From Adlercreutzia caecimuris B7 (GTDB taxonomy: Bacteria > Actinomycetota > Coriobacteriia > Coriobacteriales > Eggerthellaceae), in assembly GCF_000403355.2 (NCBI RefSeq), contig NZ_KE159646.1, positions 893,226 to 957,225 on the forward strand: 64,000 nt of DNA, written 5' to 3'. The notes under the pieces are model-generated. The model ran no database searches, was not told the DNA's origin, and saw nothing but the letters and a program-made list of their open reading frames with translations. Both the position numbers and the translations under genes were made by a program. Shown here piece by piece: positions 34,601 through 46,600 of the stretch (its first letter is position 1; each line of letters opens with the position of its first letter).

Positions 34601-37600
34601 CGGTTCGGGAAGTAGGGCTGCACGTCGGAGAGCACCAACGCATCGCCCTCGCCGGCCAGCTCGTCCACGTAGACGTAGCTCACCAGCTCGTCGAAGAGGT
34701 AGGTGCCATCGGCGCCGGACACCGCGCCCTCGAAGTAACCGGCTGCATCCACGGCGATGCGCGGATCCAGCGTGACGGTCTGGGAGGTGGTGTTGCCCTC
34801 GCTATCGGTCTCGTCCACCTTCGGCAGATCGCCCACATGGGTGCGGTAGCTGAAGTTCTTCGACTTGAACCAGGTGCCGTCATCGGTGGCCGACTCGTCG
34901 AAGTCGTAGCCGGCGGCCTTCAGGGCCTGGGCCGTATCGCGGCCGTCGGCCAGCGTATCGCCGGCGGGCACGAAGAACCACTGGGCCAGCTGCAGGGTCT
35001 CCCCTGCCACGGGCTTGTCCTGGGTCAGGCGGTCGTAGATGTCCTTCTCGCTGTAGAAGCCGTCCACGTTCTTGTCCTGGAACACGGTGCCGGTGATCTT
35101 GCCGGTCTCGTAGGCGCCGAAGCCGCCGTCGAGGTTCAGCTCGTCACGGCCGATGTTCCAGTCGAAGGCCACGGCCTTGCCCGGCTCGGCGGCGTTGTCG
35201 GAGGTGGTGGCGGTCACCGTGGAGGCAGCGGGGCTGTTGGCCTCGGCCACGCCGGCCAGTACGATCTTGCCCTCCATGGTGTGCTTGGTGAAGGGCAGCG
35301 TGCCGCCCTCGGCAGCCTCGCCGTAGGCGGACTGCTCGGTCTGCTCGCCCCACACGAGGCGGTAGTTGCCGTTGGCGTCGCCGTTCTTATCCACGGTGGC
35401 CGAGACCGTCTGGGACAGCGCCTGGCTGTTCAGAACGTCGTCGTCGCGGGTGTCCGCGTCGGTGCGCTGCTGGACGAGCGTGGCCGGCAGACCGGTCACA
35501 GCCTGGGCCCGCTGATCGGGCTGCTTCACCGAGGCGCCGTTCACATTGCCCAGCACCTCCACGGTGTAGCCGGCCAAGTACTCGGTGCCCAGCTCGTTGC
35601 CCTTATGGGCGCGCACGTAGCGGGTCGGCAGCTTGTCGAACAGGTACTGGCCCACCTTGGCGGCGTCCACCGTCTCGGTGGTGGTGCCGTCGCCGTTGTC
35701 GGTCACGGTCTTGCCGTCGGAGGTGAGCACCCAGATGCCGCCCTCGGTGACATCCCAGGTGGAGCCGGGGATGGTTGCCAGGGTGTCGGTGGCCACGCCC
35801 TCGTTGGCCGCGGCGTCGGAGCCGTGCTCGGCCTGGGTGTACAGGTCGTTGCCGAACTTCTTGTTCTGCTTCCACTCGTAGTGGTCGGCATCGGCGGCGT
35901 CCACCTCGGCACCGGCGGCGTCCACCGGGGCCCAGTACCACTGCTTCAGGATGACGCGCTTGCCGGCCAGACCCGGCTCGCCCTCGTCGCGCAGGCCGTT
36001 GTAGTCGGTGGTTGCGGCCGGCGCCGTGAAGGCGTCGTCGGAGTCGCGCCACAGAAGACCGGCGATCTTCTGGGTGATGGGCACGCGCAGGCCGCCGTCG
36101 TTGTGGACGCGGGTGATGCCCCAGGCCAGGTCGTACATGCGGCCGGCGCTCGTCACGTCGGAGGCGGCAGCGGCCTCGTCCTCGCCGTTGTTCGGGTTCT
36201 TGGAGTTGGGGGCCACGCGCCCGTTGGAGATCGGCGAGTTGGCGTTGTTCTCGGCGCCGTTGGACACCTGAAGCAGCACGTCGTACTCGTCGTCGCCCAT
36301 GAGGTAGCCCGTCTTCACGTTCAGATCGGAGTCGTGGTCGTAGTCGGTGCCGTTAAAGCCGGACACCTGCAACTTCGCGGTGCCGAAGTAGCGGTCCCAC
36401 CAACGCTGGTCGGTGATGCGCACCCGGTAGGCGTAGATGACCAGGTGGCTCACGCCGTGCTCGTCGGTGTAGCGGCCGTGGGTCTTCAGCTTCGGGAAGT
36501 GGTACACGCCGTTCTCGTCGGTCGCCACGGTGCGGCCCACGCCGTCGGTATGGTCGCCGGTGCCGCCCAGGCCCACGGTCGGGTCGGCGTCGTAGGCCTT
36601 CCACTGGTCCTCGGAGGCCCAGGTGGTCTTGCCGGGAATGGCGTTCAGGTAGTCGTCGCGCACCCAGCCACCGGCCACGGCGTCGGGATCCTTCTGCTCC
36701 TCGTCCACGATATGGTAGTAGCGCTCGAGGGTCACCTGGATGCCGGCGGCCGGGGTGTCGGCGCCCGCACCGGGCTTAGCGTCGGTGGTCTCGGACAGGA
36801 GACCGTCGTTGTCGTCGTCGTACCAGATGCGGCCCTGGAGCTCCTCGACCGGGGCCTTCACCTCGCCCACGTCGCCGCCGGCCACGCGGGTCGTGCCGGT
36901 GGCCTCGTCCACGCTGGCGGCCGGGGTGTCGCTCGGGCGAGCGGTGCGCGCCCAGTCGTAGGCCACGGCCTCGGTGGTGTCCATGGCCTCGCCCGCGGGC
37001 ACGGTGACCACGGACTTGGCGGCCGAGGTGGCACCGCCGGTAATGAGGCTCGCGCCGCCGGCGCGGGTGCCGGCCAGAATGACCTGGCCGTCGTTGGCGC
37101 GCTGGGTCCACGTAAGGCCCGCGCCGTCGTCGTAGGTGTTGGCGCCGTCGTTGGCGTAGCTGCCGAGGATCTTCGTGCCGCCGGCGATGCCGGTATCCAG
37201 GGTATCCAGCGCGTCGGAGTCGGCCAGGCGGTCGGTGCCCTGGTAATAGCGGGTCAGCAGCCACTGGTTGTCGGTCTTATCGTCGTTCTCGGTGTGCTCC
37301 ACATCGGCCAGCTCCACGCGGTAGGCCGCGAGGAAGTACTCGTCGTCGTCGGTCACGTAGGCCGTGGGGAGGTTGGCGAAGTGGTACAGGCCCAGCTGCT
37401 CGGCATCTTCCACTGCCTCGCCGTTCTCGTCGGTCGCCGTGCGCACGGCGCCGGTGAAGGTGGCCAGCACGCCCTCGGCCTGCGTCACCGCCTCGCCGTG
37501 GGCCACTTCGCCCGCCGTGTACAGGCGGCCCTTGGCGTCCACGGGGCTGCCGGCCTTGTCGAAGTACACGTAGCTCAGAGGCTCGTTGGTGTTGCCGTTG

Positions 37601-40600
37601 AACAGGATGGGGGTGAGCTGCTGGACCGTGCCGTCGGCGTTCTTCTCCCCCATCTTGGCGATGGCGTCGGCGCCGGCGTACTGGTAGGCACCGTCGCGGT
37701 TGGAGGTGTAGCGGTCCAGGCCGAACTGCTTGTTCTGGAACCAGTGGCTGCCGCCGTCCTCGTCGTTCACGCGGGCGGGGTCGTAGTACCACTGGGTCAC
37801 GAGCACGGCCTCGTCGGCCAAGCCCAGCTCGCCCTCGTCCTGGATGCCGTTGTAGGTCTCGGGAGCGCCCGCGCCGTAGGCGGTGGCGTCGTCCCAAATG
37901 CGGCCGGTGATGTCGGCCCGGGGCACGGCGAACAGGCCGGCGTCGCCGCCGCGCTGGGTGCCCATGGGATCGGGCACATCGTAGGCGACCGAGCCGGTGG
38001 CGCCGGAGCCGTAGCTCTGCTCGTACTGGTGGCCGTCGTCGCCGGCGACACCGCGGTTGGCGTGATCGCTCACGAGCACGTAGCCGTCGGTGCGCCAAGC
38101 GGCCAGCACGCCGTCGAAGAACTCCTCGCGCAGCTCGATGCCGTCATCGCCGCGGATGGCATCGGAGTCGATATCCTCGCGGCCGTCGGTGCCCGTGCCG
38201 TTTCCGTCGGTGGCACCGGGATGATCGGCCGGCTTGGAGGTGGTGGTCAGATTGCCCGTGCCGTCCACGGTATCGGTCTCGATGTTCACGCCCACGTGCG
38301 CCTTGGTGAGGCTGAAGGAGGGCGCGATCTCGGAGAGCACCAAGCGGTAGCTCACCAGGTAGAGCTTGTCGGTCTTCACGGCGTGCGCGTTCTCCAGGGG
38401 ACGATTCTCCTGGGCCAGCTCGCCGGGCTGGTGGATGGCGTCGTCCTGGGCGTACACGAAGCTCGGCAGGCCCGTGAAGGCGTAGTCGCCCAAGGTGGCG
38501 GCGTCGGCGGAGGTCACCGCGGTGACCGAGCCGGTGCCGTTGAAGCTGTCCACGCGCACCCAGGCGCCCGTGCACGCATCGGCGTTCGCGCCGTCGCCCT
38601 TCACGGGGCGCACGGTGGCGCCCTCGGGCACCACTTCGCCGGCTGCCGGCACGAAGCGGGCGCCATCGCCCTCCCCTTCCAGGGTGCCGCGCACGTAGTA
38701 CCACTGGGTCAGCGTCAGGCTCTTGTCGGCCAGACCCTGCTCGTCGCCTTCCATGATGCCGTTGAAGTCCTCGTCCTGCCACACCGTGCCGGTAACGGCG
38801 GTGGTGCCGAACAGGCCGAAGCCGGCGTTCAGGGCCGTCTCATCGCGGCCCACGGAGAAGTCGAAGCTCACCGTGGCGTCCTGGGCGCCCTCGGCGGCAG
38901 TGGCCTTGCCCGTGGCGGTCACCACGTACTGGCCCTGGGTGGCGCCGGAGGGCTGCACCGGGGCGCCCTCGCCCTCGGCGTTGGCCGTGGTGGGGGCGGC
39001 CAGCACGATGCGGCCGTTCAGGGTGGCCTTGGTGAAGGTGGTCACCGCGCCGTCGGCATCCGTCACATCGGCCGCGCCCTGGGCGGTGTAGTCGTTCCAG
39101 CGCAGCGGGTAGTTGCCCTCGCCGTAGATGGACGCCAGCTCGGCGTCGGCCTTGGCCGTCTCGGCGGAGATGGCCTGGGAGTTCACCGGATCGGTGGCGC
39201 CGTCCAGGGTGAAGCTCTCCTGGCCGGTCGCGCCCACCTGCAGGCGGGTGGCCGGCATGCCGTTCATGGACTCGGCGTTATCGGTGCTGCCGAGCACCTC
39301 CACGGTGTAGCCGGCCAGGTACTCGCGGGCCGGCATCTTCACGCCGTCAACCTCGGCGCGCTCGGCCACGTAGCGGGCCGGCAGGCGGTCGAACAGGTAG
39401 TCGCCGGCGCGGGTGAGCTGCACGGTCGGGTCGGCCTTATCGAAGGTATCGTCGGCGGTCAAGGTCCAGATGCCCTTCAGCAGCGGATCGAAGGTGGTAT
39501 TCGGCATGGTGAACAGCTGATCGGCCGGAGCCGTGACGGGGACCACGGCGCCGTTGGCGGCGCGGGTGTAGTAGTCGTTGCCGAAGTTCTCGTTCAGCTT
39601 CCACTCGTAGCGCTCGGCCGCCGCGGCGTCCACCACGTTGCCGTCGGCGTCCACCGGCGCCCAGAACCACTGGCGCAGGATGACGCGCTTGCCGGCAAAG
39701 CCGGGCTCGGCCACCGTGGCGTCGGTGGTGGTGCCGTCCTCGTTCTCCACCGTCTCGATGCGGTTCACGGTGCCGTCGTAGTCGGTGTCGTTGAACACCG
39801 CGCCGGCGATCTTGTTGGAGGTCGGGGTGCGCAGGCCCGCATCGCGGGAGGTGCGGTCGGCACCCAGGCCCAAATCGTAGGTATAGAAGTTGTTCTCGGA
39901 CACGGTGTAGCCGGACGTATCGGCCACGGTGCCCGCCACCGGCTCGCCGGTGCGCTCGGCCACGGCCACGGGCAGCTTCAGGGCAGCCGTGGTGTCGCCG
40001 GCGGCCACGAGCTTGTCGTAGAGCGCGGCGGCGTTGCGGTCGGCGGAGTTCTGGCTGGCAGCCAGGGACGCGGGCGCCTTCACGTGGTTCACGCGCGGCG
40101 ACTCGTCGGTCACCACGTTCAGCAGCACGTCGTACTCGCCCGGCGCGCACAGGTAGCCGTCGGCGTAGACGAGGTCGGAATCAAGCGCGTAGTCGTCGCC
40201 CTGGCGGTACTTGGCCGCGCCGATGGTGCGCTCCCAGAAGGGAACGTCGATGAGGCGGGCCCGGTAACCGTAGATGGTCACCGAGGCGGGCTCGACGACG
40301 GTCGCGCCGTCCTCCCCTTCCACCGTGCGGGCCGGATGGAACAGGTGGCTCGGCAGCTCGCCGAAGCTGTAGCGGCCGTCCGTGCCAGTCTCGGTGGTGC
40401 GGCTCGCGTTCTGGGCCGCGTCGGGGGCCGCAAGGCCCTGGGTCGGGTCGGCGTCGTAGGCGGCCCAGTTGGCAGCCCAGGTCTCGTCGCGCGTCCAGGC
40501 GGCGTCCTCGGCCACGGCAAAGGAGCCGTCGGCCTGCTGGGTGGCGGTGATGGTGAAGCGCTCCAGGGCCAGCTTGCGGCCGGCCTCGGGGGCCTCGCCC

Positions 40601-43600
40601 GCATCCTGGATGCCGTCGTTGTCGGCGTCGTTCCACAGATAGCCGGCCACGGCCTGGCGCGGGGCCTCTACCTGGCCCACGTCGCCGGCCTCAACCGGAC
40701 GCACGACCTCGGCGGTCTCGCCGGTGGCCTCGTCGGTCACGGTCATGGTCTCGGGGTCGGCGATCCAGTCGTAGATCTCCATGCCCTCGCCCATGCCCTC
40801 GCCGGCCGGCAGCTCCACGAAGGCGTTGGCGTCCTTATGGGTGTAGTTGCCGTGCTCGTCCTTCGCGGTGTCCTGGGCAGCCCAGGCCAGGATGATCTGG
40901 CCGTCGTGGCTGCGGGTGGTGCGGGTGGCGGCGGTGCCGTCCACGGCCGCGCCATCGGAGGCCACGCCGGTCGTGTCGGCAGCCACGCGGCCGCCGATGA
41001 CCATGCCGCCGACGGTGCCACGATGGGCCTCGTCGAAGGCGGTGGCGGCCACATCCGAGTCGTCGGTGACCGACTTGCTGCCGTTGATGGTGGCGCAGTT
41101 GGCGTCATCCTCGGCCACGCCGTCGTGGTGGTAGCGGGTGAGCACCCACTGGTTCACCGTGCCGTCCACCCCGTTGGAGGGCTCGCGGTACAGATCGGCC
41201 AGCTCCACGCGGTAGGAGGCCAGGTAGTACTTGTCCTCGTCGCTCACGTACACCGTGGGCAGGTTCTCTACGAGCCACTGGCCGTCGGCATCGGTGGCCA
41301 CGCGCAGGGCGCCGGGCACGCGGGTCGCGTCGGCGTCGGCGGCGGTATAGGGGGTGCCGTCGGCCTTCAGGGTGTTGCCCGAGGCATCGGCGTACACGGC
41401 CTCAAGCGGGGTGCGCTCGGCGGCGGCGTTGCCGTCGTAGATGATGGGGGCCACCGCCTCGCCATCGGCGCGGCTGTACTTGTTGGAGGTGTAGGTGTCC
41501 TCGCCGAAGGCGGTGTTCTGCACCCACTCGCCCTCGCCGGTCACCGTGTTGCCGGTCTCCACGGCGGGCTTCCAGTACCACTGGGTGAGGTAGACGATCT
41601 GGCCAGCAAGACCGCGCTCGCCCTCGTCCTGCACGCCGTTGTAGCCGCAGGACAGATCGTAGGTGCCGTCGGCGTTGTAGGCGCCGGTGTCGTCCCACAC
41701 GCGGCCGGTCAGGCTCGTGCGCGGAATCTTCACGAGGCCGGCCTGGCCGCCGGACTGGGCGAACATCGGGCGCGGCACATCGTAGCGCACGCCGTTGTAG
41801 ATCTGCTCGTACTGGTAGCTGGCCGCATCGCGGGCGGTGCCGGCGTCGTTGTAGCGGTTGCCGTCGGCGCTTCGGGCGGCCACGATCACATAGCCGTCGG
41901 TGCGCCAGAAGCTGGCGTTGTTCTTGTTCTCGTTCGCCTCGTCGCGCTTATCGTCGCCGTAGTTCTTATCGGTGTTCTGCTCGTACTCCTCGAAGGTGCC
42001 CTCGCCGTTCCAAGAATTGTCGAAGAACTCCTCGACCACCTGGATGACGCGGTCGCCCGAGGGGTTCGGACGGAAGGCGTCGTTATCGGCGGACTCGCCG
42101 GGCAGCGGATTGCCGTCGGCGCCCGGGGCGGTGATGGTGGACAGGCTGCCCAAGGTCTTGTCGCCGATGTTCACGCCCACATGAAGGCCCGTGAGCGCGT
42201 AGTCGGGGGCCACCTCGGCCAGGGTGATGCGATAGGAGGCCAGGTACAGCTTGTCCAGATCCACCTGGTTGGCCTCCAGGGTGTCGGTGGTGTCGTTGGG
42301 CTGAATGACCTCGATGTCGTTGGAGGCATCGGTGGCCGGGGTGTCCTCGTCGCCCTCGTCGGCGGCGGTGAAGGAGCCGCCCAGGTACACGAAGGAGGGC
42401 AGCTTCTCGAACTTGTACACGCCGGTGGCACCGTCGGTGACGGCCACGGGGCGCTCGAAGGTGGAGCGGGACACCGTCGGATCGATGGTGCTCACGGAGC
42501 CGTCGGCCTCGGCAGCGGCCTTGTCGGCGGCCTTCTCGGCCTTGGTCTTGGCATGCACCCAGGCGGCCTTCACGGTCTCGGCCGGCGTCTTGTCGGCGTT
42601 GCGGCTGATCACGTTGTCGATCTCGTCCACCGCGAAGTTCTCGGGATCGGCCGCAAGCGCCGCGATGAGCGCCGGGTCGTCCACGTAGAACCACTGGGTG
42701 ACGGACAGCTGGCGTCCGGCGATGACCTCCTCGCCGGGGTTCAGGATGCCGTCGAAGTTGTGGTCGCGCCACACCTTGCCGGAGATGGTGGTGTGCCCGT
42801 ACTCGCCGAAGCCGGCGTGCATGCGGGTCTCGTCGCGGCCCACGGACCAGTCGTAGAACACGGTCTGGTCGGCCGGCTCGCCGGCCTCGTCGCGGGCAGC
42901 CACGGCGGCGCCGGCGGCAGAGCCGGCGGCCTGGGCGGCGCGGGTCTCGTTCACGTAGTACTGGCGCTGGGTGCCGCGGGACGCGGCCTGGGCGGCGTCC
43001 TTGCGGGCGCCGGTGGCGGCGTTGCGCGTGGCTTCCTCGCCCTCGGCGGCCGGCTGGGCGGCGGCCCGGGCGGCCAGGATGATCTTGCCGTCCAGGGTGG
43101 CCTTCACCGGATTACCCTGGGCATCCACCGTCTGCACCGTCAGCTCGTTCATGCGCACCGGGTAGTTGCCGTCGGCGTAGTCGGCGAAGTTCTGCTCATG
43201 GGAGCCCTTGGCCGCAATGGCGCTCACGGCCTTGGAGTTCAGGGTATCGTCCGCGTCATCGGTCTGCAGCAGCGTGGCGGGCAGGCCCGGGATGGCCTCG
43301 GTGTCGCCGGTGTCAATGGCACCGCCCAGCACCTCCACGGTGTAGCCGGCCAGGTACTCGGGAGCCGGCGCGCCCAGGGTGCTCGGGGCCGTGAGGATAG
43401 GATCGTCGTTGTCGAACTCGGGCTCGGTGTAGATGTCGTCGTGGCGGGCCTCCACGTAGCGGGCCGGCAGGCGGTCGAACAGGTAGTCGCCGGCGGTCTT
43501 CACCTGCTGCTCCGTTTCAGCGCCATCGGCGCCGGTCACGGTGTCGAACTCGTCCTTGTCGGTAAGCAGCCACACGCCGCCCGCCTTCTCGTCGTAGGTG

Positions 43601-46600
43601 GCGTTCGGGATGATGGTGGTGAGCCCGTCGGCGTAGGCCGCGTCGGTGGAGCTTTCCACCGCGCCGTCGCCGTCGTAGGTCACCGAGGCCTCGGCTACGG
43701 TGTAGGCGTCGTTGCCGAAGGCCTTGTTCTGGACCCACTGCCACACCGTCTCCTGCTCGGCGGTCACGCCGTCGGCCAGGGTGGTCTTGTCCTCGTCGGC
43801 GAAGGCGTCCTTCTCGTCGATGACGACGCCGTCCTTCTTGTACACGGTCTGCTCCACCGGGGCCCAGTACCACTGCTTCAGGATGACGCGCTTGCCGGCC
43901 ATGCCGATATCGCCGGCGGTCTCGGCGGGCGCGTCCTCGCCCGCATCAGCGTCGTCGCCGTCAAGCGGCTTGTCCGCCGTGGGCAGGGTGTTCATCTGAC
44001 GGGTGCGGTTCAGGGTGCCGTCGTAGTCGGCGTCGTGGAACACGCGGCCGCCGATCTTCTGCTGCACGGGCACGCGCAGGCCGGCGTCGTTGCCGGCGCG
44101 GTCGGCGCCGCGGGCCAGATCGTAGGTGAGCACCGGGCGGAAGGCCACCCGATCGGCCGCGTCGTCGGCCTTGTCTGCGTTGGCGGCGTCCACGGCGTTG
44201 GTGGTAAGCACCTCTTCCACGGCATCGCCTTCGTAGCGGTCGTTCTCACCGTAGCGGTCGATAGTGTTCTGGTTCGGGTTGTTCGGGTTCAGGGCCTTGT
44301 GCAGGTTCACCGACGGGGAGTCGCCGGCACGCACGTTCAGAAGCACGGTGTACTCGGACGGATCGCCCTCGGCGGCGGTGCCGCTCATCAGGTAGCCGTC
44401 GGTGTGCACCAGATCGGAGTCGGCCATCCAGTCGGTGGCATCGGCGGCGTAGGAGGAACCCTGCAGGTACTTCGCGGTACCCCAGTAGCGGTTCCACCAA
44501 TCCTCCTCGGTCACGCGCACGCGGTAGCCGAACACCACGAGCTTCTTCTCGGCGCCCTCGGTGCCGTCGGGCACGGCCACGCCGTCCTTGAACGGCAGCC
44601 AGCCCTGGGTCTTCAAGTTGGTGAACTCGTAGGAGCCGTCGGCCAGGGTAAGGGCGTTGTGGGTGCCGTCGACCTCGCTTGTCACGGGCTCGGGCAGGCC
44701 GTACTCGTTCAGCACCAGGGTCACCGGCGCGTACACGGCGGGCTTGATCTCCACATCGCCGTCCATCTCGGCCTCGGACACCAGGGCGAAGGCCTCCACC
44801 TCGGTCGTCTTGTCGGTGAACAGGGCAAGAAGCTCGTCCTCGGCGTAGGCCGTGTAGATGGCGTCGGCACCGTCGGCGCCGGCCTGCTGCTTGTAGTAGG
44901 TCTCGGTCTCGATGCGCGGGCAGATGACGCCGTTGGGATACTTCACCAGATCGATCTCGGTGTAGTGGCCTGCAACGCCCACGGCCGGGGCCACATCCTG
45001 GCGGTACACCTTGGCCACGGAAGTGCCCTCGGGGAACAGCGCCTCGATCTCGGCGTCGGTGTAGGCCACATAGCTTACGGCGCCGTCAACGGTCACCTGG
45101 CGGTACCACGTGTCGTCCTCCCCTTCCTCGGGGGCTTCCCAGGCGCCGTAGTGGTTGTCGCCGGCCAGGCCCCGGGTGCGGTCGGCCTCGTAGGCCTTGG
45201 TGCTGGCATCCGAGGACCAGGTCGGATCGGCGTGCCAGCCGCCCGCGGCCACGGCCGCGTCCTCGGCGTCATTGCTCTCGGCCAGGGTGTAGTAGCGCTC
45301 CAGGGTCAGCTGGACGCCCTTCACCGGGTGGTCGACCACGGTGTCGGTCTCGCCGGCGGCCACGGTGCCGTTCATGCCGTCGTTGTCGGCATCGTTGAAC
45401 ACCACGCCGGTGATCTTCTGGGTCGGCGGCTTGATCTCGCCGGCATCGCCGCCGGGCACCACCGCGGGCAGCGGGCGGCGGGTGTCCTCGTCCACCACGA
45501 CATCGCCGTTCTCGTCGCGCAGCGGGCGGCAGCCCAGCCAGTCGTAGGTGATGTAGCGGTCGGTGGGCACGAGCACCTCGGTGCCGTCGGCCGTGGTGTG
45601 GCTGGCGGCGCTCTCGTCGCCCTCGATGGTCTTGCTCACCACATCGGCCAGGGGAATGGTCACCTTGGAGGCCTGCAGGTCGCGGGCCAGGGTGTCCGGG
45701 TCGATGTTGGAGTGCTTCACATTGTCGGCCGTGTCGGCCAGCACGATGTGACCGGAGTGCGCGCGCACGCCGTCATGGTCGTTGCCGTCCAAGGTCAGCA
45801 CCGTGTCCTGAGCGGTGATGGCGATGCCGCCGTTCTTGCCCAGACCGCCTTCGGCGTCGGAATCGCGCTCGGTGGCGTCCTCGCCGTCGGCGGCCGTCTT
45901 GTGGTAGCGGGTGAGCAGCCACTGCTCGTCGTCGGCCGTGGTGGCGTCGTCCTCGGAGGTGAACAGGCGCTCGCCCACTTCCACGCGGTAGCTGGCCAGG
46001 TAGTGGCCGCCATCGGGAGCGGTGTAGGCCGCGGGCAGGTTGTCGAAGGTGTACACGCCCAGCTTGCTGTCGTCCTCGCGCACCTCCTCGGTCACGGTGC
46101 CGTCGTCGCCGGTCACCTCGTCGGTGTAACGGCGCACGTCGCCGGTCTTCACGGCGATGACGCCGGTGGCGTTGCCGTCGCCGTCCAGCACGTTCCAACC
46201 GTCGGTGGAACGGGGCACGTACTTCACCTCGATCTTCTGCGTGCCGGTCACCTCGTCGATCACCGGGTCGCCGTTGGCGTCGAAGACGGGCTCCTCCACC
46301 TTGCGGCTCGTCATGCGGTCGGTGCCGAAGGCGAGGTTGCGCACCCAGAAGCCGCTCGCATCGGAGGCCAGCTCAAAGTCGCCGGCCTCGACGGCCGCTT
46401 CGGGCACGCCGGCGGCAACCGCCTCGGCGGCCAGCTCGGCCGCGCCCATGGTCAGCAGCTCGGGACGACGCTTGAACTGGAAGGCCGCCAGCGTGGCGTC
46501 TTCATCGTCCGTGCCGCCCTGGTTGCCGTTCAGATCGGCGAAGGGCAGGTAGTACCACTGGGTCAGGTACACGGCCTGGTTGGCCAGGCCCGGCTCGCCG